A DNA stretch of 64,000 nucleotides from positions 310,001 through 374,000 of the forward strand of contig OY969794.1 in the NCBI GenBank assembly GCA_963703175.1. Reading direction: 5' to 3'. The notes beneath the pieces are model-generated. The model had not been told where the DNA came from. It did not search any database and saw only the letters and a program-made list of their open reading frames with translations. Within the stretch, counting starts at the first letter, position 1. Every line of letters begins with the position of its first letter. Position numbers and translations under genes: made by a program. This document shows, in pieces, positions 8,873 to 16,018 of the stretch. This DNA is from VRUE01 sp963703175 (GTDB lineage Bacteria > Actinomycetota > Thermoleophilia > Solirubrobacterales > 70-9).

Positions 8873-9198
8873 TTACGGCCGCAGCGTCCATTGCGGTAGG
8901 CCCGCAAATTCGAACCTGCTCGAAGCGAGCTTGCGACCGGCGCCCGAGGTGCGCACGGTATAGATCGCCGTGTCGTAACCGCGAGCATGGGGAATCTCGC
9001 CGAAGAAGACCAGGTTGCGGCCATTCGGCGAGTAGTCGGGATCCGGATAGGTGCCACCGGTCGAGGTCACCTTCCGCTGTCCGGTCCCGTCGCCGTGAAT
9101 GACGTCGACGGTGTTATGGCTGCCGCCCGTGTCCTGCCCGAAGGCGATGCTCCGACCCGTCGGGTGAAAGTGCGGGCGTTCGCCCCGCCGCCGGTATC
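8873..9198 (-). pseudogene. TolB/PD40 beta-propeller remnant
   Basis: About 105 residues carry two WD40-like PD40 blades: PHFHPTGRSIAFGQDTGG and DPDYSPNGRNLVFFGE. These look like the C-terminal end of a TolB-type propeller, normally more than 300 residues. There is no signal peptide, and upstream the frame runs into the cupin gene read in another phase. No good start codon with a ribosome-binding site is visible. The simplest reading is a gene whose 5' part was lost, leaving the last two repeats between the cupin and SRPBCC genes. Confidence 0.6.
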
Positions 9199-9203
9199 TG
9201 GCG

Positions 9204-9605
9204 CTAGTCAGCCCACCAGTTGCGCTGGCCATCGACGTCTTCGCGCGGAGCCTCGCCGAGATTGGGCGCGCCAATGACGAGGATCTCGAGGCCCTCCGGT
9301 CCGGCCTCGTAGCCTCGCCACGTACCGGGCGGGACCCGCACCGCATCCCATTCCTTGAGCTCGACGATCTCGTCGTCGAGCTTCATCCGCCCGCTCCCGC
9401 GCAGGACCACGTACACCTCCTCTTGCTTCTTGTGCGTGTGGCCGTACGGAAAGCGATAGCCGGGCGGGACCCGCTGGTAGCCCAGGCCGGATTGCTCGAG
9501 CTCGAGCGCCTGGGTCGCCAAGCGAAACTCCAAGTCTGGCGAGCCGTCGAAGTTGGACCCGACATCCTCCAGGTCCTCCTTGAGGTTCCTGAGAGTGAAC
9601 GGCAT
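9204..9605 (-). CDS. Cupin-domain protein
   Basis: A 133-residue single-domain cupin. Motif 1 is recognisable as GHTHKKQEEVYVVLRGSG (metal-ligand His/His/Glu) and motif 2 as the PPGTWRGYEAGPEG segment, in which the usual second-motif His is replaced by Trp/Arg. It is therefore a metal-binding-capable but atypical cupin. Members act as small dioxygenases, isomerases or ligand sensors; the function here is unknown. ATG start at 9605 with AGGA upstream. Confidence 0.82.
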   Translation of the reverse strand: MPFTLRNLKEDLEDVGSNFDGSPDLEFRLATQALELEQSGLGYQRVPPGYRFPYGHTHKKQEEVYVVLRGSGRMKLDDEIVELKEWDAVRVPPGTWRGYEAGPEGLEILVIGAPNLGEAPREDVDGQRNWWAD

Positions 9606-9737
9606 GGCGCAATCCTATGGCACCCCTGGCTGGGGTCGCCGATCTGATGCGTCAAGTCTCGCAGGCGATACCGGCCCTCTGCCGCCGCTCGTCATTAGGC
9701 GATGCGTTACCGCCCCGTCAAGTCCTCCGCAGGGCGG

Positions 9738-11405
9738 TCAGATTGACACATCCATCGATACTTCCTCTACAGATCCACCAAGGGGAAGAAGGCCATTGAG
9801 GACGTCGGCGCCATCGAGCTCGTAGGGGCGAAGTGCGTCGACGATTGCACCTCGGAGTCGTTCGAGCATCTCGGCACGAGATTCGACGGTCTGCCGGGCA
9901 GGCTGATCGAGCCAGTCAACGGTGCTCCGCGTCGGCCCAACCAACACCCCAATCTCGATCAGAATGGCGAGCATCTGCCGCAGCACACTCAACTCGACGG
10001 CCGCAGGCAGAGTCTCAGATCCGACCAGACGTGAGATCAACTCGTTGAGGCTTTCGTCGTCGGTAAGAGGCATTCGTCCGAGCGCCCTCAAGACATCGTC
10101 AACGTCATCCCGGTCGGCAGGAAGTCGCAGTCCCTTCTGATGGAGTACGGCTCGGGCCATCTGGGTATGCGAGGGCAACGGCAGGTCGTCGAGTATCCGC
10201 ATAGCCTCGGTGTCACCATCGAATTCGATGCGCGACCGGATCCAGTTCCGGGTCGGGTTTTCGATCGACTGGACGACGCAGAGATCCGTGCCGGCGAGTG
10301 CCACACGAAATAATCTCGTCGTCGTTCCGAAGAATCCCTGCGCCGCCTCGCGAAGACCCGTACCCCTGGCCCCATGCATCAATTGACTGACTCCCAGCGA
10401 GCGGCCATCGGCCCGATCGTGCATCGAGATGAGCACCGAGGCCAACGCCCCTGGCAGCTCGAGCGGGTCTCCCTTCGCAGCCTCTTCGATCGAAGTGCGC
10501 TCGCCCTGTGCGAGCGTCAACGCGTCCGGGTCGGGAGCAGGTACATCAGCTGGCGCCGTCTCACGCCGGACAACCCTCGCCGGCTGACCGGCGCTGCCCT
10601 CGGTGACCACCCAATTCGACCCCTCAAGGATCTGTAAAAGAAAGGGTCGCAGTCCACGGAAGCTGGATTTGATCGCGTCTAGAGCGACGAAAGCCTTCAG
10701 GACGTTGCCGATGTTCGCAAGTAAGAGCCCGTCCTTGTCGAGAAGATCGAGGCAGACAGGGTCAGCCGTCACAGCTGCCATGAATGCGGTTCCTGCCTCC
10801 AATAGGTCATCCGGGGATCGGGTGGGTATTGGAGGCGGAGGACCCACTGCCGCCTTCACCGGATCTGCGCCGGAATCAGTCTTACGCGCCGTCGTCGGGG
10901 CGGCAAATTTCAGCGATGCCACCGGGTCGAGCACCACGAACTGGTCGCATACGGCACGCAACGCACCACTCGCCCGGTCCGCTTGGCCGGCCACTATCAC
11001 CTGCTTACCGAACTCGTGCAGCTTGCGCACCAGACTGCCGAAACCGCCATCTCCGCTCACGATCACATAGGTCAAAACCTCGTCCCGGCTGTGTAATAGC
11101 TCGAGCACGTCGATCACGAGCTCCACATCGGCCGCGTTGGTCTTCCCACCCTGCCCGAAACCGAACACCTGCCTGGGCTCGATTCCTTGCTCAACAATGG
11201 TCTTACGCAGCGTCCGGAGGTCGCGCTGACTCCAATCCGCATAGGCCCGCTTGACCGCGAACTGTCCAGTCGGTTTGCCGCAGGCATCCGCGATCTGGCT
11301 TTCGATCGAGGCTAAGGAGACACCCGCGACGCGCTTCGCGAAGCCCTCACCATAGCCACCCACAATATTCTCAATGTCGAAAAACATCGCCGCAGGTCGT
11401 GCCAT
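9738..11405 (-). CDS. NYN-domain (PIN-like) RNase-type protein with a LOTUS/OST-HTH-like segment
   Basis: A 555-residue protein. Residues 1-155 form a NYN domain: FFDIENIVGGYG supplies the first acidic/Asn cluster, NAADVELVIDVLELL the second Asp pair, and YVIVSGDGGF the third Asp, followed by a FGKQVIVAG strand. These are the metal-binding acids of PIN-like ribonucleases of the LabA/Limkain group. Residues about 215-290 (LLANIGNVLKAF to RPFLLQILEG) resemble an OST-HTH/LOTUS module, which binds RNA or partners. Residues 300-555 are helical and unassigned. The start is supported by an AGGAGGTG site. It lies in an accessory patch beside tRNA-Pro. An RNA-targeting, possibly defensive, role is inference. 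Confidence 0.8.
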   Translation of the reverse strand: MARPAAMFFDIENIVGGYGEGFAKRVAGVSLASIESQIADACGKPTGQFAVKRAYADWSQRDLRTLRKTIVEQGIEPRQVFGFGQGGKTNAADVELVIDVLELLHSRDEVLTYVIVSGDGGFGSLVRKLHEFGKQVIVAGQADRASGALRAVCDQFVVLDPVASLKFAAPTTARKTDSGADPVKAAVGPPPPIPTRSPDDLLEAGTAFMAAVTADPVCLDLLDKDGLLLANIGNVLKAFVALDAIKSSFRGLRPFLLQILEGSNWVVTEGSAGQPARVVRRETAPADVPAPDPDALTLAQGERTSIEEAAKGDPLELPGALASVLISMHDRADGRSLGVSQLMHGARGTGLREAAQGFFGTTTRLFRVALAGTDLCVVQSIENPTRNWIRSRIEFDGDTEAMRILDDLPLPSHTQMARAVLHQKGLRLPADRDDVDDVLRALGRMPLTDDESLNELISRLVGSETLPAAVELSVLRQMLAILIEIGVLVGPTRSTVDWLDQPARQTVESRAEMLERLRGAIVDALRPYELDGADVLNGLLPLGGSVEEVSMDVSI

Positions 11406-11822
11406 GCAACACCTCCTGATTTACCCTTGAGTACTAGAGAGCCTTTCAGACTCAACGGGCCAACGGCCTCCCGCTTTTCGCCTTCTACCCATCAATAAAT
11501 TCGATGTAATTGATGGACGGCGCCTTCGGGATCGTCGCCGTGGGGCCGCTTCCCACTGTCACTCACATATCCCGCATCCACCGTGCGCTCCCCAATACAA
11601 TCGCCCTACTCGTCTCGTCTGAACTTCAAAGATCGCCACCGCCACAAAAGGTCCGGTGGCCTAAGCCCCCGGGAAGACCTCAGGAGTCCATCGACAGCCC
11701 CGCGAGAACCCGCAGAACCCTTGATATCTGCGGGCCATGAGGACTCACGCGGGGCAATACGAGATTTGAAGTCGCCTTGACTGGACGGTATTTGAACCGC
11801 GTCAAGGCGCTGGGCGGACACC
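11406..11822. other. Intergenic stretch without a supported gene
   Basis: No coding frame here shows family resemblance or a good start. It contains the NYN gene's upstream region (ribosome-binding site at about 11410-11417) and the hairpin at 11773-11809. Nothing else is recognised. Confidence 0.6.
11773..11809. repeat. 9-bp perfect inverted repeat (hairpin)
   Basis: Arms CGCCTTGAC (11773-11781) and GTCAAGGCG (11801-11809) are separated by 19 bases. It sits just past the stop of the ORF6N remnant and may be its old terminator. The loop on the minus strand (GCGGTTCAAATACCG) superficially resembles a tRNA T-loop but lacks a proper five-base stem. Confidence 0.6.
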
Positions 11823-12106
11823 CTACTGCTCGTTCCCCTGGCGAACCCTGAACCCGACCGGGCGCTTCGTCCGAGGCGGCGGCGCGATCAGCTGTCGCAG
11901 CGCCTCGAAGATCTGGCGAAGCTGCTCATCGTGCTCGCTGAAGCGCGCGCCGATGTCCAGTTCCATCTGATTAAGCCGCTTCTCCAACTGCGCGAAGGAG
12001 CCGGCCAGGCGCCGGAGCTCGACAAACGCTCGCATGATCTCAATGTTCACGGTGATGGCTCGGTCGCTTCGCAGAACCCCCGAGAGCATTCTGAGCCCAG
12101 GCTCCG
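11823..12106 (-). pseudogene. ORF6N/KilA-type phage regulator, C-terminal remnant
   Basis: From about 12106 to the stop at 11823 the frame reads EPGLRMLSGVLRSDRAITVN followed by IEIMRAFVELR. This is the end of the ORF6N DNA-binding domain typical of phage-type antirepressors, then a coiled-coil (LEKRLNQMELDIG) and a basic tail. The N-terminal half of the domain is missing: upstream in this frame the sequence is unrelated, while in another frame it belongs to the gene at 12375. A deletion seems to have fused the two. It marks former phage or mobile DNA. Confidence 0.65.
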
Positions 12107-12375
12107 AGGAGGCGAGTGGACAGTGGTTGCAGCTCATCTGCCGCGTTTCGGGTATCCAGATTCCCTTGGGGAACTTCATCCAGAACCTTGAGAACGGCTG
12201 CATCTAGTTGAGCTGCCGCCGCCTCCTTCCGTACCTGAACTTGCTGAGTTGAAACCCACTCCCGCTCCTCCTGAACGGCGCTCCGCGTGAGCTTGTGGTT
12301 CAGCCAGGCCCCAAAGCCAACCCCTGCAAAGGCTGCCAGTGGCGAAACAATGAGCGAGGCGGTTCCAGTGTCCAC
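12040..12375 (-). CDS. Unknown membrane-anchored protein, 3' end probably replaced by deletion
   Basis: A 111-residue frame whose first 75 or so residues look genuine: an N-terminal hydrophobic segment (about 5-25) followed by a charged helix (VQEEREWVSTQQVQVRKEAA). The last 25 or so residues (from about 12106 down) are out-of-frame translation of ORF6N DNA, so the native C-terminus has been lost. The GTG start at 12375 is directly adjacent to the TAG of the upstream 92-residue gene, implying translational coupling. I do not recognise the family. Confidence 0.45.
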   Translation of the reverse strand: MDTGTASLIVSPLAAFAGVGFGAWLNHKLTRSAVQEEREWVSTQQVQVRKEAAAAQLDAAVLKVLDEVPQGNLDTRNAADELQPLSTRLLGAWAQNALGGSAKRPSHHREH

Positions 12376-12654
12376 CTAATCAAGGGCCACGGCCGGTACG
12401 ACGAAGTGGCGCTCTACGCGAGGTGGTGGTGCAACTAGCCGCCCTGACCGCAGCCCGCGAGATCGTCCTGCTTCCGATCTCTCTTTCTCGGCCTCCGTGG
12501 CTCCGTGGGTTTGAACCCACTCGCGGACCTCATCAAGATCGCCACCCGCAGACTCGATCTGGGAGGTGAGGAGTGCCACAAATCCGGGCGGCGTTTGAAT
12601 CATGCTGGACCTTGGCACGCCGTTGAGGAGCTGCCGGATTTCACTCTCGACCAT
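12376..12654 (-). CDS. Unknown small protein, coupled to the membrane-anchored gene
   Basis: A 92-residue frame beginning MVESEIRQLLNGVPRSSMIQ, with a helical N-terminal half and a basic, Arg-rich C-terminal half (AGRSRGLRSGRL). The ATG at 12654 is the most sensible start; the longer open frame to 12867 is low-complexity Arg/Gly and overlaps the DUF2283 gene. It immediately precedes the 111-residue frame with no gap. No family recognised. It belongs to the accessory patch. Confidence 0.45.
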   Translation of the reverse strand: MVESEIRQLLNGVPRSSMIQTPPGFVALLTSQIESAGGDLDEVREWVQTHGATEAEKERSEAGRSRGLRSGRLVAPPPRVERHFVVPAVALD

Positions 12655-12769
12655 CACCGCAATGATGCCCTCGGAACCGGACGCACGAGGCTCGCACCAG
12701 AAGACCTTCGCTGAATCACCAAATCGAGGTCGGCGTCCCCGCCTGCCCCCCTCCCGCTCGCTTTGCTCG

Positions 12770-12997
12770 TCAGGCAGCGGCGCCGTGAGTGCTGGCCGGC
12801 GCTGGCAACGTGGCCAGCAACTCAGCCGGTAGACGCTTACTCGCCGACCAGACCTCCACCGCGACAACCGCGTCGGTGCCGGAGTCGTGGTCGATCAGAC
12901 CCCATTCGACCTCCTCGCTAACCACGTCTGAGGAATCGCCAGTCGGCAGCCAAGCGATGTCGGCGTCTCGGTCGTAGTAGGCGAATCGTGCGCTCAT
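12770..12997 (-). CDS. DUF2283-family protein (antitoxin-like partner)
   Basis: A 75-residue protein opening MSARFAYYDRDADIAWL and continuing with VVSEEVEWGLIDHDSGTDAVVAVEVWSAS in separate strands. This is the short beta-rich pattern of DUF2283 (Tyr/Asp-rich first strand, conserved Glu and a hydrophobic strand ending in the ExxxAS-type turn). DUF2283 genes commonly sit directly downstream of DUF4258 genes, as here, and the pair behaves genomically like a toxin-antitoxin module. The ATG at 12997 is preferred over an upstream start at 13018. Confidence 0.75.
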   Translation of the reverse strand: MSARFAYYDRDADIAWLPTGDSSDVVSEEVEWGLIDHDSGTDAVVAVEVWSASKRLPAELLATLPAPASTHGAAA

Positions 12998-13031
12998 AGT
13001 CTTCAGGATAACTCCCAACTGCCGTTAGGAG

Positions 13032-13295
13032 CTAAGGCTGGGATAGATCGCGCAGCGGCCAGATGCTCACGATGCGCGCCAGGTTCGGATCGTCCAGCGC
13101 TGGATGGTCGTAAATCACGGCAAACCGCCGTCCGTCCGAACGCGTGCCGTGCACCCGCCAATCCGCATCGCCGCGATTAACTTTGCGGTGGTGATGTCCA
13201 TCGCGAACGACGTCCTCGACCTCAAGCCGGCTCAGACCTCGGTCGCTCAGGCGAAGTTCGGCGTGCTCGGTCCAGATGAAGCGCTCTATCTCCAC
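13032..13295 (-). CDS. DUF4258-family protein (RelE-fold toxin-like)
   Basis: An 87-residue protein with the DUF4258 pattern: WTEHAELRLSDRGLSRLEVEDVV (a helix with the conserved His/Arg), then VHGTRSDGRRFAVIYDHP and a C-terminal ARIVSIWPL strand. The fold is thought to be related to RelE/BrnT-type small RNases. It is upstream of the DUF2283 gene in the same direction (34 bases between). A toxin role is inferred from family context only. Codon usage and small size fit the accessory patch next to tRNA-Pro. Confidence 0.75.
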   Translation of the reverse strand: MEIERFIWTEHAELRLSDRGLSRLEVEDVVRDGHHHRKVNRGDADWRVHGTRSDGRRFAVIYDHPALDDPNLARIVSIWPLRDLSQP

Positions 13296-13364
13296 GGCCG
13301 AAGCCTATTGCTGTTCAGGCAGACATTGGATGCCTAGCTCGCCTAGTGCCTCCGCACAATCCTG

Positions 13365-13406
13365 CGTATCACGCCACTGATCGAATCCGTATCACTCCCG
13401 TATCAC
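13365..13406. repeat. Three direct repeats of CGTATCAC beside tRNA-Pro
   Basis: Copies start at 13365, 13388 and 13399, spaced 23 and 11 bases, close to whole helical turns. They lie between the DUF4258 gene and tRNA-Pro. Phased short repeats next to a tRNA are the usual layout of integrase arm sites or a regulator operator. No integrase gene is visible nearby. Confidence 0.55.
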
Positions 13407-13448
13407 TAATCCGCCCGCACCACCCCGCGTAGCCCCGCGCGACCCAGC

Positions 13449-13495
13449 AAAAACCCCGCCCCTGCGCGACTTTGCGAAGCCATGCGGGGACGGGG
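13449..13495 (-). terminator. Intrinsic terminator downstream of tRNA-Pro
   Basis: Read on the minus strand: a GC stem (CCCCGTCCCC against GGGGCGGGG, one bulged T) followed immediately by TTTTT (13453-13449). This is a classic intrinsic terminator, placed 6 bases past the tRNA-Pro 3' end. Confidence 0.8.
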
Positions 13496-13501
13496 CTGCT
13501 A

Positions 13502-13575
13502 TCGGGGAGACAGGATTTGAACCTGCGACCGCTCGGCCCCCAGCCGAGTGCGCTACCAGACTGCGCCACTCCCCG
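13502..13575 (-). tRNA. tRNA-Pro (anticodon GGG)
   Basis: A complete cloverleaf: 7-bp acceptor CGGGGAG/CTCCCCG, anticodon stem CTCGG/CCGAG with loop CTGGGGG (anticodon GGG), and T-arm GCAGG TTCAAAT CCTGT. Discriminator A, CCA not encoded. An intrinsic terminator follows. Confidence 0.95.
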
Positions 13576-13652
13576 TGGCTGCTTCGCATTCTGACGGATT
13601 CCGGCAAACTGTCGATGCGTCGGGGTCGCTAGCAGGAGGCGGCTCCCGCCAT

Positions 13653-13723
13653 GCGGCGGTAGCTCAACGGTAGAGCCTCAGCCTTCCAAGCTGATGACGC
13701 GGGTTCGATTCCCGTCCGCCGCT
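13653..13723 (+). tRNA. tRNA-Gly (anticodon TCC)
   Basis: Acceptor GCGGCGG/CCGCCGC, anticodon stem TCAGC/GCTGA with loop CTTCCAA (anticodon TCC), T-arm with GTTCGATTC. 71 bases, discriminator T, no encoded CCA. Divergent from tRNA-Pro by 77 bases. Confidence 0.95.
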
Positions 13724-13787
13724 TTCTCCTCGCTGCGGGCCACGGCTCTTCGCGCTCCGGCCTACAGATCGCGCCCGGCCTGCCGAT

Positions 13788-15062
13788 ATGGCCGAGGAGA
13801 TGGGATTCGGCGGACATCAGCGAGTTACCATCGTCGTCGTCTTCGCCGCGGTCTCACTGGTCCTCGCCGCGTTTACGGTCAGCATGGGTGGGCCGGAGCG
13901 AGGCCAGGGCGGGTCGGAGGGCCATTCCGGCGGCAGCTCGGCGGCCGGTGGCGAAAAGGCGTCTCCGCTGGTCGACTGGCCGCTCTTTGGGCGGGTTCCG
14001 GAGCGGACGCACTATCTGCCCGTCGAAGGGCGCGAGTTGGATCCGCCGCTGCATGAAGCGTGGTCGATCAACACGCACGCGCTGATCGAGTTCCCTCCCG
14101 CGCTGGCCAATGGGGTCGCCTACGTCGTCAACAAGTACGGCAACGTCAAAGCCGCCCGGCTGAGCGACCACAAGATCCTCTGGGAACGTGTCCGGGACCC
14201 GAAGCAAAAGGGCCCGCCCACCGACACCACGGCGCCCGTCTACAGCGAAGGCAAGCTCTTCCTCGCATTCGAGGACGGTGACCTTGTCGCGATCGACGCG
14301 ACGAGCGGCGAGGACGTCTGGAAGCGCGACCTCCATGCCCACCTCGAATCCTCCCCCCTGACGGTGAACGGCCGCCTCTACTTGGGCGATGACAAGACTG
14401 ACCTCCTGTCCCTGCGCGCCGCCGACGGCAAGGTCCGCTGGCGATTCAACTCACCCGGCGCGATCAAAGCCAGTCCCAGCTACCACGACGGTCGCGTATG
14501 CGTGGCCGACTACCAGGCGGCGATGTACTGCGTCGATGCGGACAGCGGCCGCGTCCTCTGGCGGACCAACACGACCAAGGTGCCGCCCTTTGGCAACGGC
14601 GGCTTCTACTCCTCGCCGGCGATCGCTTTCGGCCATGTCTACGCCGCACGAGACGACGGCACCGTCTACGCCTTCGACGAGAGGACGGGCAAGGTCGCCT
14701 GGTTCTTCCGAACCCATAACTTCATCTACGGTTCGCCCGCCGTGGCGCACGTCCCCGGCACCCCGCCGAGCGTCTACATCGGTGGCTACGACGAGCACCT
14801 CTACGCACTCGATGCGCGCAGCGGCAGGCAACGCTGGCGCTTCGACGTCGGCGGAGCGGTGCCGGGAACCGCGGTCGTAATCGGTCACACCGTCTATACC
14901 TCGAGCTTCAAGACCAACGAGGCGCTCGGGATCGACGTCCGCACCCACCGCCAGACCTTCTCCGTGCACCAGGCCGGCTACACGCCGGTCATCTCCGACG
15001 GGCGTCGCCTCTTCGTAATCGGCTACTACGAGCTGGTCGGGCTCGAACCGACGAGGCACTGA
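13788..15062 (+). CDS. PQQ-binding-like beta-propeller protein, membrane anchored
   Basis: A 424-residue protein with an N-terminal signal anchor (about 12-33, VTIVVVFAAVSLVLAAF) then a Gly/Ser linker and a seven- to eight-bladed propeller of PQQ/BamB-type repeats. Each repeat shows a G-x-x-Y/V-W core, for example VYVVNKYGNVKAARL, LFLAFEDGDLVAIDA, LYLGDDKTDLLSL and VYIGGYDEHLYALDA. BamB-like propellers act as extracytoplasmic scaffolds; quinoprotein catalytic residues are not obvious. It faces outward from the cytoplasmic membrane. It is followed 44 bases later by a hydrolase gene. Confidence 0.82.
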   Translation: MAEEMGFGGHQRVTIVVVFAAVSLVLAAFTVSMGGPERGQGGSEGHSGGSSAAGGEKASPLVDWPLFGRVPERTHYLPVEGRELDPPLHEAWSINTHALIEFPPALANGVAYVVNKYGNVKAARLSDHKILWERVRDPKQKGPPTDTTAPVYSEGKLFLAFEDGDLVAIDATSGEDVWKRDLHAHLESSPLTVNGRLYLGDDKTDLLSLRAADGKVRWRFNSPGAIKASPSYHDGRVCVADYQAAMYCVDADSGRVLWRTNTTKVPPFGNGGFYSSPAIAFGHVYAARDDGTVYAFDERTGKVAWFFRTHNFIYGSPAVAHVPGTPPSVYIGGYDEHLYALDARSGRQRWRFDVGGAVPGTAVVIGHTVYTSSFKTNEALGIDVRTHRQTFSVHQAGYTPVISDGRRLFVIGYYELVGLEPTRH

Positions 15063-15106
15063 CCCGCCTCGACGCCATCTCACGTTTTCCCCCATACCCT
15101 CGTTGT

Positions 15107-15970
15107 ATGGATGTGGAGAGGCGAGACACCAGCTTTCAGGTCGCCGGCGATACCTGTGCGGCCTGGCTCTTTCCGACTGCGGCAAGCACGGCCACTACCC
15201 CGATCGTCGTCATGGCGCACGGCCTGTCCGGGACGCGGCGCGACCGGCTTGCGCCCTTCGCCAACCGCTTCGCCGAGGCCGGCATCGCGGCGCTCCTCTT
15301 CGACCACCGCGGCTTTGGCGACAGCGGCGGCGAGCCCGACCTCTTCCACCCGGCTCGGCAGCTCGATGACTGGCGCGCGGCAATCGAGTTCGCCCGCGCG
15401 CTACCCGGTGTCGACCCCGACCGGGTCGCGACCTTCGGCTCCTCGATGGGCGGTGGCAACGCACTCGCCGCTGCTGCCGGCGATCGGCGGATCGCAGCAG
15501 CAGTAAGCCAGGTCCCCTTCCTCGACATGTTGCGACAGGCCTATCGCTCCTCGCCCCGGGTCACCGCACAGGCGATACTCGCGGCGGCCACGGGACGTCA
15601 TCTGCCGGCGATCGGACAGCCCGACGAGGCAGCTTTCATCAACGCACCCGGCGGCGAGGAGGGCTGGCGCCACGTCGTCGCAACCGGCGAGGACTCACGC
15701 TGGCGCAATCGGGTCTCGGCCCGATGGCTACTCGGTCGCCCGTACCGACCGGCGCGCCACGCGGCGACACTCCACTGCCCATGGCTCGTCTGTGTAGGGG
15801 AGGCCGACCGGGTCGCCAAGCCGGGACCGGCGATTGCGGCGGCCCGCCGCGCCCCGTTCGGCGAGCTGCGTACCTACCCCGGCGTCGACCACTTCGACAT
15901 CTACGACGGCCCCCAGCACGAGGCGGTCGTCGACGACGAGATCGCCTTCTTGCGCCGACACCTCCTCTAA
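15107..15970 (+). CDS. Alpha/beta hydrolase (dienelactone-hydrolase/peptidase-like)
   Basis: A 287-residue soluble hydrolase with the HGLSG oxyanion region (near 39), a nucleophile Ser in GSSMGGG (near 112), DHRGFGDSGG (near 66), and a C-terminal GEADRVAKP acid block and GVDHFDIYDG His block. This layout is that of the X-Pro dipeptidyl-peptidase/acetyl-xylan-esterase-like alpha/beta hydrolases. The substrate is unknown. It shares the hairpin at 15977-16018 with the convergent carboxyltransferase gene. Confidence 0.83.
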   Translation: MDVERRDTSFQVAGDTCAAWLFPTAASTATTPIVVMAHGLSGTRRDRLAPFANRFAEAGIAALLFDHRGFGDSGGEPDLFHPARQLDDWRAAIEFARALPGVDPDRVATFGSSMGGGNALAAAAGDRRIAAAVSQVPFLDMLRQAYRSSPRVTAQAILAAATGRHLPAIGQPDEAAFINAPGGEEGWRHVVATGEDSRWRNRVSARWLLGRPYRPARHAATLHCPWLVCVGEADRVAKPGPAIAAARRAPFGELRTYPGVDHFDIYDGPQHEAVVDDEIAFLRRHLL

Positions 15971-15976
15971 CCGCCC

Positions 15977-16018
15977 GGTGAAGCTTTGTCCGCCCTCTGG
16001 TGGGGAAAAAGCTTCACC
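15977..16018. terminator. Palindrome between convergent genes
   Basis: Perfect 11-bp arms GGTGAAGCTTT (15977-15987) and AAAGCTTCACC (16008-16018) with a 20-base loop. It begins 6 bases after one stop and overlaps the other gene's stop codon. Probably a bidirectional terminator. Confidence 0.65.

Noticed and set aside
11773..11809. Possible tRNA fragment or attachment site
   Set aside because: The GGTTCAAATACC core resembles a T-loop, but there is no five-base T-stem or acceptor, and it is not a copy of tRNA-Pro. It is better described as a simple hairpin.
9738..13295. Complete prophage or integrative element
   Set aside because: No integrase, terminase, capsid or replication gene is visible; only an ORF6N remnant and small accessory genes.
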